From: Pueraria montana var. lobata
Lineage: Eukaryota; Streptophyta; Magnoliopsida; Fabales; Fabaceae
NCBI GenBank assembly: GCA_026413185.1
Contig: CM048646.1
Coordinates: 52,075,036-52,139,035 of the forward strand
Direction: 5' to 3'
Length of the DNA: 64,000 bases
Shown here piece after piece: positions 22,326 through 33,439 of the stretch (position 1 is its first letter; every line of letters starts with the position of its first letter). The position numbers and the translations under genes are program-made. The notes beneath the pieces were generated by a model that made no database searches, had not been told where the DNA came from, and worked only from the letters and a program-made list of their open reading frames with translations.

Positions 22326-24663
22326 TGTCGCAACCAAAGTCGCGGTGGGACGGCGAAAAATAAGTTCAAAAAACAGAGGAGTCGCCACCATAGTTTATTA
22401 AGGAAAACTACGGAAAAATCCTTTTTTTTTAAAAAAAAATGGTCTTGAAAACCAGATTTGAGTTCGGAAGCCGATTACGCGTAGGGAAGGTGTTAGCACC
22501 CTACGACGTCCATCCTGAGACGGTTACCTCTAATTAAACGTGCAAAATTTTAATAACTTTAAAATTATTTATTTTATCCCTCAAAATAAACAAAAATATT
22601 TTTGGATATTTTATTTACTATATTTTTAAGCAAGAGAAATTTTATTATTATTTAAAAGAGAAAATTATTATTATGAAAGGAGATAATTATTATTGTATTT
22701 TTTTATCTTTTCAATTTATATTTATTTTTATTTTTTAGCTCGACAGGAGTGGTCCCCTGCTCCTACGTATCTCCAGGTGCAATGGAGAAATCAAAGTTAC
22801 GTAGTTCTTTAGGATAGAAAATATTTGTGCGTTGATATATTTTTTTAATTTTGATTTTTTTTATGTTTAATTTTTAGGATTTCTGAACTGTCACAATTCA
22901 TACGTCCTATAAAATAAAATTGACAGAGGTGTACACCCAAGCCAATCCATTTTACACTTGAAGCAAATTAATTTTCGGTTAACAATTTATTTTAGAAAAG
23001 AGTTTCAAGACATCAAGCTGTCACAACTTGTGTCTCGAAATCTTAGGATTAAGAGGATGTCACATCCAATTAACTTTTCTCTAATATAAGTTTACCTATT
23101 TAATTTTGAATTATTTTCTTAATATTATAAAACATGATTTTACTTAATATTTATAAACTTGAATTTTTATTACTACTATTTAGTTAGCGTGAGAAGAGAG
23201 CAAGCATTTATTATGTTTTATTACTATTGTTAACTTTTTTAGAAATTACTGCACACATAAGACCATAACAACAAATTAAACGCAAATAATTATAACAATA
23301 AAAAAAAAGACAAATAAAATGCAGCATAATTATATTAACAAGACCCTGACATCTTTTTAGAAGGACCAATCCAAATCCACTAAGCCAACAAAAGTGTAGA
23401 CAAATAATAACAAAAGAAAAAGATTACCAGAGCTAGCATGGTTAACATATCCTACACGAGACTTAAACACGAAATAGTATATAGCAAAAACACATGTTCA
23501 AAAGAAAGAAAAGATGGAAAGAAAATGTAAGATGAAGATCGTTACCACCTAATATCGAAAATGAAGTTAGGCAGCTGCTGCATTGATGCGTTCATGGCTC
23601 AAGAGTGGATGTCGAGTCAGGGTCTTAGTTGATGAGTTGCTGCAGTTTAATATTGATGTGATTGTGGTTGATGGATGGCTTATGGTCATGTAATGGAGGG
23701 GATGAAGGTTGGTTTCATGGTGGTTCAAAGGTTGCTAGCAGAGGGTTCATGGCTATGGCTTTGGTGAGAAGGGGTCTGGTTCCACTTGCGGATGTGGAGG
23801 TTGCTATGTTACAAACTGTAGCAACTGAGTTTGGCAATCACAAATGTGTGGCTGAAAGCAAGGGTTCACGGTGGCCCAAAAACAAGGTGTGCCATTTTTG
23901 GTTTGGATGGAAACTGCTAAACACTGATCTTTTGTGATGGAAGATGACGAGATAAGTAATGTGAGTAGCCTCTCTTATGTGGGTTCGATGAAGGGAAGGC
24001 GGAGAAGCTTCAAAAGGACTGTGCGTACCCGGTAGGAAGTGAATGGGAGTGCTTGAGAGAATGTGGGTTCTGAATCTCTAAGCCCCTCCAATGTGCGGTT
24101 GAGCGTAGTGCTTTTATGAGTGTGAGATGAGAGTGAAAATGAGAGAGTGAGCCGTGGAGACCAGATCCACCATTTGAGCTGAAAAGTTTTTATGAAAAGT
24201 TGTTGATCTCCTGCTTACTTGTGGTGGCTGTAGGTGTAATATGTAGGTGCAGCAATAGCTTGGTGTTACGGTCCTTTTTCATGAGAGAATAGAAGCTTCA
24301 ATACTATCTTTCTAAGGCACAAAGTCAAGCTTATCATGGAGTCACAATTTTATTGAAAGATGTAATCACACCTAGCAGAAAAGAGATTTGAACGGTAATC
24401 AACATGGCTTTTTTTTCTATTATTATTATTATTATTTTATAGCATTTTTGTTTGTTTGTTTCCTTTTTTTTTTCTATTTTCTCTAATTCTGACATTTTTT
24501 TTCTTCATTTTCTTTTTAGACTCGAGTTGCAAATTAAACAAAAATTATATTTTGAATTTTAGGAAACAACTTTAAATTGACTTGTTTGCTAGTTTTTTGT
24601 TATTTTTACTTTTCAATTTTTTGTATTTTTTTGTATTTATTCGGACAAAATTGGGTGCTGACA
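22326..24663 (+). mobile_element. Solo LTR nested in the MULE
   Basis: The 2338-bp unit starts TGTCGCAACC and ends GGTGCTGACA (8 of 10 inverted match, TG...CA), with a perfect 5-bp target duplication AGATG (22321-22325 and 24664-24668). The early motif AGTCGCCACCA and the region TAGGGAAGGTGTTAGCACCC resemble LTRs of legume gypsy (Tat/Ogre-type) elements that I remember. No retroviral-type genes are present. ORF 23662-23937 lies inside the LTR and is judged spurious. Confidence 0.85.
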
Positions 24664-24668
24664 AGATG

Positions 24669-25344
24669 TAACCGACAGTTTTTACGAACCAGATTGCACC
24701 GACAATTAAATCCACCTAGAAAGTACCAATTAATACACAAATATTGTTTACACGTGACATCGATTATAATGCAAACACTATTCACGCATGATGTTTTGAA
24801 CAGACTTGCAGGAATCTTTCAGAGTACTATTTTTTTCTCGTCAGAATAAAGCAATGACGTACATTACACAACAAACTTCGTTCACCGACGTTGCACGCAT
24901 GCCAAGGCTACGCAATTACTTTGTTAAAAAAATTGTTGTTATTTTTATTTTGATTTTATTTATTCGCAATTATTTATGGTAATGTATACTAGTTTTTCTG
25001 GTTCAATGAAGCATTCATTCTCATAGTTTTCATGTCGATGAAGCTAACAATACAACGTTTGAAACTTCAATTAGTCTAAAAATGCAAGAAAACACTGCCC
25101 CAAAAACTTAAAAAATTAACTTTTGGTACAAAACTTCATTCCATGTGGATAACTTTGTGCATCTTTGTTATTAATTCATAATTCATAATTACCTAATTAT
25201 ATTCAAATGTCAAATTTATATTTTAAATATACTTGAAAAAAATATAATTAAATTTAATAAACATTATAATAGAATATAATGTAAAGAAATTAATTTAATT
25301 ATTTATTTATATTTAATTACAAAAAATTAATTATATCATTTGGT
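24669..25344. other. MULE interior right of the solo LTR, no gene seen
   Basis: Subterminal MULE sequence, moderately AT-rich, with ACACGTGACATCGATTAT and CACCGACGTTGCACGCATGC as the least AT-rich parts. It may hold the promoter side of ORF B, cut off from it by the LTR insertion. Confidence 0.4.
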
Positions 25345-25555
25345 TATATGATTAGTTTATATTTTACAAATTTAATAATTATTTATATTATTTAAATCAA
25401 TTTTTTAATATATTAATTTAATTTATTAATATATATTATTAATTATTTAAATAATTTAATACTTGCTACAGTAAAAGAGGTCATTCATGAAAATAATTAT
25501 AAGAGAGGGTCAATTGAGGAATTAAAAAAAAAGTAAATATTATGGAAAAAAAGTC
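25345..25555 (-). repeat. Right terminal inverted repeat of the MULE
   Basis: Mirrors 17629-17841. Its outer end lies 299 bp before the start codon of UGT copy 3. Confidence 0.88.
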
Positions 25556-25604
25556 TCTTAAATGGCCAACAGCATATTTATTTATTTATTATTTCTCTCT
25601 ATTT

Positions 25605-25854
25605 ATTCTTACGTTTATAACTATTCTTTTCCTTCTCGGGTAGTGAGGTCCCACGGCACCAAAAAGCTGGTCTGGTTCAACATGCATAGGTACTTGAGTG
25701 CAGTGATTCAGATATTTTTGTCCTGTCCAACACTCTACTATCTGACGTTACTTCTTCATTCATCTTTGCCTCTTTGCTATTATTTTGTAGTACTACACTT
25801 CTTATCACAAACCAACACAACCCAACCAAGAGTTTTCTCCTTGAGCTCGCTTCA
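25605..25854 (+). promoter_or_regulatory. Truncated proximal promoter of UGT copy 3
   Basis: Homologous to 11365-11626, with shared GAGTGCAGTGATTCAGATAT, TGACGTTAC and TTCATTCATCTTTGCCTCT. Upstream of this block the ancestral sequence is displaced by 7.9 kb of MULE, so distal elements now lie left of 17620. Confidence 0.5.
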
Positions 25855-27333
25855 ATGGAACAGACACCAAATAAAGCAGGGCACATCGTGATGGTACCTC
25901 TCATGGCGCAAGGACACCTCATCCCATTCCTCGCACTAGCAAGACAAATCCAACACAACACAAACTTCACCATCACCATAGCCAACACACCCCAAAACAT
26001 TCAACACCTCCGATCTGCACTTTCTTCTTCTTCTACTTCTACTTCTCCTAATGAAATCCGTCTTGCTGAGCTGTTACCCTTCAACTCTACCCCACCCAAC
26101 ATAGACAACAAAGAAAAGCCTCCTCTCACTGAACTATTGAAACTGGGTCATGCATCACTCACCCTTGAGCCTCCTTTTCGCTCCCTCATATCACAGATCA
26201 CAGAAGAAGAGGGTCAACCTCCACTTTGCATAATATCTGACATGTTCCTAGGCTGGGTTAACAACGTTGCAAAGAGCCTAGGCACTAGGAACCTAACCTT
26301 CACCACTTCTGGTGCTTATGGAATCTTGGCCTACGTTTCTATCTGGTCCAACCTCCCTCATAGGAAAACAGACTCTGATGAGTTCTGGGTTCCGGGCTTC
26401 CCTCAAAACTACCGCTTCCACCGCACTCTATTGCATAGATTTCTTCAAGCAGCTGATGGCACCGATGCCTGGTCAAGATTCCTCGTTCCACAGATTGCAC
26501 TTTCTATGAAGTCTGATGGGTGGATTTGCAACACGGTTGAGGAGATTGAGCCTTTGGGGTTGCACCTTCTCAGGAACTATCTTCAACTTCCCGTTTGGGC
26601 TGTGGGGCCTCTCCTTCCACCTGCTTCACTCATGGGTTCAAAACATCGTTCAGGTAAGGAACCTGGCATAGCTCTTGAAGCATGCATTGAGTGGCTGGAT
26701 TTGAAGGATGAGAATTCTGTTCTCTACATTTCTTTTGGGTCTCAGAACACTATCAGTGCCTCACAGATGATGGCGTTGGCTGAGGGGTTAGAAGAGAGTG
26801 GGAGATCGTTTATTTGGGTTATTAGGCCACCTCTTGGTTTTGACATTAATGGAGAGTTCAATGCAGAATGGTTGCCAAAAGGGTTTGAAGAGAGAATGAG
26901 GGACACCAAACGGGGCTTGTTGGTGCACAAATGGGGACCCCAGTTGGAGATTCTGTCTCACACATCCACAGGAGCGTTTCTAAGCCATTGTGGATGGAAC
27001 TCTGTGTTGGAGAGTCTCAGCTATGGGGTGCCATTGATTGGGTGGCCAATAGTTGCAGATCAACCATATAATGTGAAGATGTTGGTGGAGGAAATGGGTG
27101 TGGCTGTGGAACTCACTCGATCTGTGGAAACTGTTGTTTCTAGGGAGCAGGTTAAGAAGACCATAGAAATAGTTATGGACCAAGAAGGGAAGGGAAAGGA
27201 GATGAAGGAGGAGGCAAATAAGATTGCAGCTTACTTGAGAGAGGCCACAACAGAGAAAGGTAAAGAAAAAGGGTCTTCTGTGAGAGCGATGGACGATCTT
27301 GTTAGAACCATTTTAACACCCAAGGCTATGTGA
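25855..27333 (+). CDS. UDP-glycosyltransferase, UGT92A1-like (copy 3)
   Basis: An intact, intronless 492-residue family-1 glycosyltransferase, start ATG at 25855 (MEQTPNKAG); the frame is open 27 codons further upstream but the paralogues and the MVPLMAQGH spacing support this start. H21 is the likely catalytic base. The PSPG box is W360-Q403 and ends PIVADQ like copy 2. It differs from both other copies in the N-terminal acceptor region: an added serine/threonine run (SSSSTSTS, ~57-64) and loss of the QHGL residues in the NSTQHGLPPN loop, plus M in place of V in SDMFLGW. These changes could alter acceptor choice (inference). The PSPG box has one unusual change, HTSTG for HRSTG. Confidence 0.95.
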   Translation: MEQTPNKAGHIVMVPLMAQGHLIPFLALARQIQHNTNFTITIANTPQNIQHLRSALSSSSTSTSPNEIRLAELLPFNSTPPNIDNKEKPPLTELLKLGHASLTLEPPFRSLISQITEEEGQPPLCIISDMFLGWVNNVAKSLGTRNLTFTTSGAYGILAYVSIWSNLPHRKTDSDEFWVPGFPQNYRFHRTLLHRFLQAADGTDAWSRFLVPQIALSMKSDGWICNTVEEIEPLGLHLLRNYLQLPVWAVGPLLPPASLMGSKHRSGKEPGIALEACIEWLDLKDENSVLYISFGSQNTISASQMMALAEGLEESGRSFIWVIRPPLGFDINGEFNAEWLPKGFEERMRDTKRGLLVHKWGPQLEILSHTSTGAFLSHCGWNSVLESLSYGVPLIGWPIVADQPYNVKMLVEEMGVAVELTRSVETVVSREQVKKTIEIVMDQEGKGKEMKEEANKIAAYLREATTEKGKEKGSSVRAMDDLVRTILTPKAM

Positions 27334-27594
27334 TTTGTTGCATTTAGAATTTGGAATTTGAATAATAATAAAGTTGCTTGTGTAAGCTTACTTGTTATGA
27401 ATTGCACAGTAATCTTTAGCACAAGACTTTGATAATATTGTCACTATGAAGATCATGAGTTTACTCATTTTAATTGATGATTTGAGTACAGTACAGCATA
27501 AAAGGTGAATGAATGTGATCTCAGCAAGCACACGTATCTATATAAACTTTTTAAAATATAAAAATCATGAATTATGTGGATGACGTTACTCTGC

Positions 27595-27628
<34 letters not shown>

Positions 27629-28620
27629 GTGTGAAAAGACTAACACGACTTGCATGAGCGCTGAATTATTATAACCCGTGTTCCTGTTTTCTTGTTCCAT
27701 GTTCAGATTTGTTTTATCATTTTCCCTTCTCTGTTTCTCAAATGCAAAATCTGCACTTCTTATTTGCAATATGATTATAGTGTCTATCTATAATGTTACA
27801 TCCAAGGATTGGATGAGATTCACTTTTTTACTATTCTCAAAGGTTATTATCTGAGTGTACAGAAAGAATGAAAACAGATTTGTATTATTGATTGAAAAAG
27901 AGATACATGAGAGACGAAACCATTTATATAAGGAATGAAACCAATAGAGTTGTAACAGAAGCTAACCTAGAGAAGACCAAGTAACAAACTAATTTGATAA
28001 AACAGAAAATTGACTAACTATTGACTGAGTTATTTGTTAACTCTAATAAAGATATTAATATTTTTATTCAGATTGATGAGGGTATATGGGCATGCATTGA
28101 GGCCCAATTTTTGTTCCATCATTCAGGTTAAGAGTGTGAAGGTGTTTGTTGTGTTGTTTTCTCTTCTTTGGTGTCGATCAGCGGACAGAAGTGAGATCTT
28201 GATGCTCTACGAAAAAAGGGGGGAAATGACATTGATACAGCTGATATGAATTGAATGATTGTTGTTGTCGGCATAAGATCAAATGTCAAGACAATTGATA
28301 TACTTACTGGAACAGAATCTAATACCACAACTTTTCACTTTATACTTTGTTTATCCATAATCATGTTGAAGGATACATTGATTGTCATCAAAGACAAAAT
28401 CCTACTTTGCTGCTATAAACTTATGGGATGCTGATTTCTTTGTCTAAAAATTCTGATAATCTTTATCTGTATGTATAAAAGCATGAGGAGTTGGTATTTT
28501 TTTTTTAAATTAACCCAAACTCTTGGGCTGTTGAACATTTCACCTAATAACAATATAATCAGATAAATACTCCTTCACAAGCATCTTAGATCTGTACTAA
28601 GTGCTACAAGACATGAGTTT
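27334..28620 (+). repeat. Duplicated 3' flank of UGT copy 3 (pairs with 13097-14395)
   Basis: Collinear with the copy 2 flank. It contains the extra (GT)n(AT)n microsatellite at 27595-27628, the copia-like remnant at about 27795-28080, and the conserved block GATCAGCGGACAGAAGTGAG at about 28176. Similarity ends near CTACAAGACATGAGTTTTAT. Confidence 0.8.
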
Positions 28621-28879
28621 TATGGTTCCAAAGTAAGTGTATATGCATGATGTTGTTTTAATCTGTACTTTTTGTTGAAGTATCCTATTCTTTTTGTTTC
28701 AGCAACACTAATGACTTCTTGGTTATTGTGTAATGAGGGGGGTGCTCAATTTTTGTATGACTATTTGCTGGTTAATTTATGTAGAGCTCTTCTATGCCAC
28801 CAGCTTAAAAAAATTGTGTTTGAATGAAACTTTTAGTAAATAGTAAGTCTGTCCCCCGTTGATCAAATGATTGAACTAA
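28621..28879. other. Spacer beyond the duplicated block
   Basis: Unique sequence where the copy 2/copy 3 similarity ends. No gene is seen. Confidence 0.4.
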
Positions 28880-28966
28880 GGAGATCTAGCTCAATTGGTT
28901 GAGCAGTGTGTATGAGTGTTGTAAACTCCTGGTACCTGTTTTCGATTCCTACGAATAAAAAAAAAA
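28880..28966 (+). mobile_element. tRNA-derived SINE-like element, second copy
   Basis: GATCTAGCTCAATTGGTTGA (A-box-like) and TTTTCGATTCC (B-box-like), then an A-run of ten. Same family as 10431-10516, sharing TCTAGCTCA, GAGTGTTGTAAACT/GAGTTATTGTAAACT and GGTACC. Confidence 0.55.
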
Positions 28967-30957
28967 TGATTAAACCAAAATGTAACTGAAAAATGACTTC
29001 CAGAAACTAGTTTCCGGAAATCATTTTTTAAGCCTTTTCTCGTTACATTACGGTATGGAAACTAATTTATGTACACTTTTAACATACAGAAACTAGTTTC
29101 TAAAAAGTGTATTTTGAAAAGAAAGAAAAAACTAATATGGAGTGTGAATAGGAACTCTGCTCGCCTTTACCCAGTAGTTAACTGTAATGAGGATTTAAGT
29201 AGTTTGAGTTGGGCCAACAATTAATAGGCCTGTCAAGTTTGGTCCAGAAGATGGAGCAAGCCACACCTCAAATCGGTCCTAACAACTCATTTTTCATATT
29301 TAGCATCAGTTTCAGTTTCAACCTAATAGTAAACTGTGTCTCGAGTTATTTTCAATTGCACATAGCATTGTTGCGTAGTAAAATTAAGAGATTGCTTCAA
29401 TTTGCAACAATGATATTCATATAATGTAAACAGTATATTTTATATTTCTTTGATTTCAATTTTCTTTTTATCTCTCATTCTCTGTCTAGGGCAAATATAT
29501 TTTCTACGTCCCATGTAAAGGGTTTATTTCTCTCCATTTTACACCCAAACTAAACGATGGAAGAAACATAAATTTGATCCTTCTTATTATTTTTTTCTTG
29601 AAACAAATTATTTTCCTTGGAATTTTGACTGGACCTTTTATCGTTTCGTTTCTCAATTCCCTTCCTGCGCTGACCAAAAGAAAACAAGGCAATGGTTAAT
29701 TAGGTAATTGTAGGCAAACAAAATGCATAGAAATACAATAATTTAATTAGGCAGAAGGGTGTCGACTATAATCAAGTCGAGACACCGGTAAGCAGTAAGT
29801 AGGTAGTAGTTAGTTAGTAAATGCACAACCATTTCAGCATCCAACTACTATTTTGAGATGCGCTGCCCTAGGGCCATACATATGTACTTTGCTGTTTGGT
29901 TTAGTTTTTGAGAATTTTTAAAATTTTAATTTGAAAATAATAATAATAATAATTATTATTATTTTTACGTCAAAATAAACATATACTTTAGTTTTTTCAT
30001 GTTATGAACAAATTAAAAACAATATGTTGAAACTCATTATTATTTATATGAAGTTTATTAAATTTATTTTATGCTTTTTTTTTTCTAATGCAACAAAATA
30101 ATAAGAAAATAAGATAGAAGGATCAAATCTGGATGAATTGTAGGTTGTTTTGTGCAAGCAAATGCCAGCTTGCGCTAAAAAGAATTGAGGTGTGTGTGTT
30201 TGTCCAAATTAGTTTCGTATTAAGTAGAACTATTTTTTTAAGAGCAATAGCGCCGTTTTGTATGAAATTATTTAGATAAAATTACACGAAGTGATGATTT
30301 CATCCATGTTTGAATTACCTTTTTTTTATCCATATCTCGGTCAATTATCACATTGAAGTGTACCAAAAATAATTAATAGTTACTTCAGTGACACACGTTA
30401 GAAACTTAAAATTGTATAAATAGATATCCAAATACATGATTTATCAGTTAAATTCTTACTCATCACACATGGTGAGAGAAAGTAAAATGTTTGTTTTTAC
30501 AAAAACTTTGAAACAAAGGGAAAGAAGACTTAAACATGTTGTTGAAATATTCCATTGAGAAAAAAGGTGAACTATCAAGAACATAGAAAAGGTAGGATGA
30601 ACAATTGGTAAGATCTAGTATGAATTATACATGTTTGATAGTTGAAATCTGACAATTCTCCTAAGATTTTCTCATTTGAGATCCTAGGAAAAGGATCAAG
30701 GTAACCATTGCAAAGAACTTGATGCATTGTTTCTCTTCAACCATTCAAGCAAAATGCAATAAGGGAATAAGAATTCATGGACTCACATCATGTCTCCACC
30801 TTGTAAAAACTATAACATTGCCCAAACGCTTTTTTTTGGCAACGTTGATTTACAGCGAATGGGCGAAGACGGAAATGTAGTTAGTGGTTGGGTTGTGGTG
30901 ATTGAAAATAAGGTTGAATACGTGTGGGTCCCACAAAACAACTTCTCTCTTTGGGTT
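28967..30957. other. AT-rich spacer, no gene seen
   Basis: Contains palindromic GAAACTAGTTTC cores at about 29000 and 29092, a mirrored AATAAT/ATTATT stretch at 29937-29963, and otherwise AT-rich spacer. A short open stretch at 30790-31044 runs into the Pack-MULE-like element and is not believed. Confidence 0.4.
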
Positions 30958-30967
30958 AAAGAACTAA

Positions 30968-32088
30968 GGGCAATTCTACGGTGGGAAAGTTGCTCTTGTT
31001 TTCCACCGTGGGAAAGTTTTAATAGCCATCAGATTATAAGATAAGTGTGGACTACAATAGGTATACATGCACCAGAATATTTTTTTTCAAAAAAAAAAGA
31101 AAAGGAAAAGACACTCTTCCTCTCGACTGCAACCACTCCTTCTCCGCCCTCTCTACCACACCCTTCCCTCATTGCCAGCCACTGCCTTCACCGGCGTCGT
31201 GATACCTGCGAAGTTGGGGGAGATCTGGAATCTAGATCTAGATCTAAAACAAAATCACGCGCTGGCCATGGTAGAGGAAGCACGCGTCGCCATCAAGAGC
31301 CAACGACGGTGACACCACCACAGTGGCAACGTCGAAGGAAGCCAACCGCCGCAACGACGAAACCACCTCTAAGTACTAGGAAACCCACCACCAACCAACA
31401 CCATGAACCCACCCTGAACCGCCGCAAAAATGACCGCGAACCACCACGAAACACCATCGCGTATCCACCCCGAAGCACAACGAAAACAACCGCAAGCTAC
31501 TACAAAACCCACCACCGCGAACCCACCGCAGCGGCGACGGCAAAGGCAACGACTCTTACTCTTTTTCTCAGATCTGGAAACCACATTCGGTCCCTTTCTC
31601 AAATAAAAATAATAATAATAATAACACTATCCCTTTCTTAGATCTACAGAACGCAAAGTGGTTTTGTCGTGGAATTTGGGTACCATAAGGGGTTGGGTTT
31701 GGAGTCAAGGGTCCAGGAGGAAGAAGGAAGATTGGAAACCATTTGCTTGAGGAATTGTCATTGGTAGTGGTGTCGAAGTGGATCTGCTGCTGATTGCTAT
31801 TGTTGTTGAAGAGGGAGTTAGTGGGGTGTTGTGTCTGTGTCTCACAAGGCTTGCCATCGGAAACGGGAAGAAGGAGATGACGACTGCGGCAGCACAGTGG
31901 CCTTACCATCGGAAACAGGGAGGAGAAAAAGAAAAAAGAAAAATATAAAAATATTTTTTTAAAATATTCCGGTGCATTAATTCCTACGGTAGTCTTCACT
32001 TATTTTAACCGTTGATTATAATCTAACACATCATATTTTCTTTCCCACGGTGGGAAATTTGCTGAAGTTTCCCCTCGTAGAATTGGCC
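30968..32088. mobile_element. Pack-MULE-like non-autonomous Mutator element
   Basis: The 1121-bp element has perfect 9-bp target duplications AAGAACTAA (30959-30967 and 32089-32097) and inverted repeats of about 125 bp (left 30968-31092, right 31960-32088). The ends are GGGCAATTCTACG and, on the complement, GGCCAATTCTACG, with shared CCCACGGTGGGAAA and TGCACCRGAATATTTT blocks. The interior (31120-31940) is markedly GC-richer than the surroundings and carries an open frame of 198 codons on + (31045-31641, rich in R, T, P and K) and 143 codons on - (31568-31999). Such interiors are typical of captured gene pieces; I do not recognise the source gene. No transposase is encoded. Confidence 0.82.
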
Positions 32089-32097
32089 AAGAACTAA

Positions 32098-33439
32098 ACA
32101 CGTGAAGCTTTGTGTAGGTTTTTGACTGTAATGGCTTGCAATGACAAAAATGCCCTTGTGGGATAAATTTTTGGTAATTGACAGTGCTTGCTTGCAAGGG
32201 TGTAAGAGTAATTTTCATAGGTTTGTTAAATTCTCTTTTATTGTTTTATTCAAACCAAACAACTTTACCATTTTTATTTTTACTATATTTCTCACATATT
32301 TCTCTTATTAACATTCAACTTTATTTTCACTCTATTTTTTTTAAATTATCTTTCTTCTATTTCCATCTACTCTATTTCTTTCTCTCATAACTAAATATTT
32401 TGCATTCCAAGTTCACAAACCGATCATAAAACCCTATTCATAAATCGAAATATTATTAATTATCCATTCTTAGGTTGGACAGTAAAGGTAATATGAAACA
32501 TTAATTTATCTTTTTACCTTTTAGGAGAAGTGTGAATATTTAATTAATAATAATAATTTATTAATAGCATAAAATCAACAAAATACAATTATATTTACAC
32601 TTTTACTATACCATTTAAACAAAAAGTACTTTTTGAAAGAAAAAAAAAAAAAGAATTCATTTGTTCACAAATACAAATATTTTTTTTTCAAACTTTTAAT
32701 CATTCAAAATAATAATTTTTTTTCACCATCAATTTCATCAACACAAACCAGTTGGAACTTTGTTACAATATGTGGTGAGTTATAGATTATCAGCCGAAAC
32801 GGTTAGCTGTCCAACCCCAACTGCATCACATTAATGCATGGCTAGATCTTGTACTGACCACACTTCACATTAATTTATCCTCTCCCATCTATAAATCTAT
32901 ATATAATTTATTATATTGAATTTCAATTTTCGTAAGCTCACATTTCCTTTGTGTTTGTGAGTAACTGGCAAACTCACCCAAACCCCCTTGTCCTTCTCTC
33001 TTTGTCCCGTTCAGGTTATTTCCCTTCCTTCCTCCTTACTTCTTTTCCTCCAATTGGTTCATTCATTTCTCAGCAACGAGCTTTTGTTAAGTTTCTTATT
33101 TTTTTTGCCTAATTTTGCTGTGACTCACATTCTCTGTTATCATCGAATCCCAAGTTTCTTCGTCAAAGTTCGTGTCTTTTGCTAGCTTCTTCTTCCCCAC
33201 TATTACTAAATCAGAAAAGCTTTGAACTTGACCACTATTTTCGTAATAATTAATAGAAATTAAATGTGGGGCTGTCTGCCATCTTAACGTGATTGTTAAT
33301 TTAATAGCTTCGCAGAAAAAATCACACTCCTTGCATTGTGTTTTTGGCTGCTGATTTGAATCTTCGTTTTTTTTTTTTTTTTCCAGACCCCTAGTTCTGT
33401 TGGATCTTGCATATAGTAACCCTTTATTGATTCCCAGAG
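32098..33439. other. Upstream region and leader of the enoyl-CoA reductase gene
   Basis: AT-rich spacer up to about 32940, then a CT-rich leader (32950-33190). A pyrimidine tract of about 18 T followed by CCAG at 33369-33388 looks like the acceptor of a 5'-UTR intron; its donor could not be fixed. Confidence 0.4.

Larger units (their letters stand above)
17629..25555 (-). mobile_element. Complete Mutator-like element (MULE) with nested solo LTR
   Basis: The 7927-bp element begins GACTTTTTTCC and ends in the inverted form GGAAAAAAAGTC, flanked by perfect 9-bp duplications TCTTAAATG (17620-17628 and 25556-25564). Terminal inverted repeats run about 212 bp (17629-17841 and 25345-25555) with very few differences; they carry AATTCCTCAATTGACCC and CTCTTTTACTGTAGCAAGTA. 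On the - strand it carries ORF B (22190-21723) and the MURA-type transposase (20891-18029). A solo LTR with its own target duplication (22326-24663) is nested between ORF B and the right TIR; without it the MULE was about 5.58 kb. The well-kept TIRs and TSD suggest recent insertion. Confidence 0.92.

Noticed and set aside
23662..23937. 91-codon ORF with glycine-rich start
   Set aside because: Lies inside the 22326-24663 solo LTR and has no family similarity.
31045..31641. 198-codon ORF as a host gene
   Set aside because: Its first codons are the MULE terminal repeat and the body is low-complexity; kept only as possible captured sequence.
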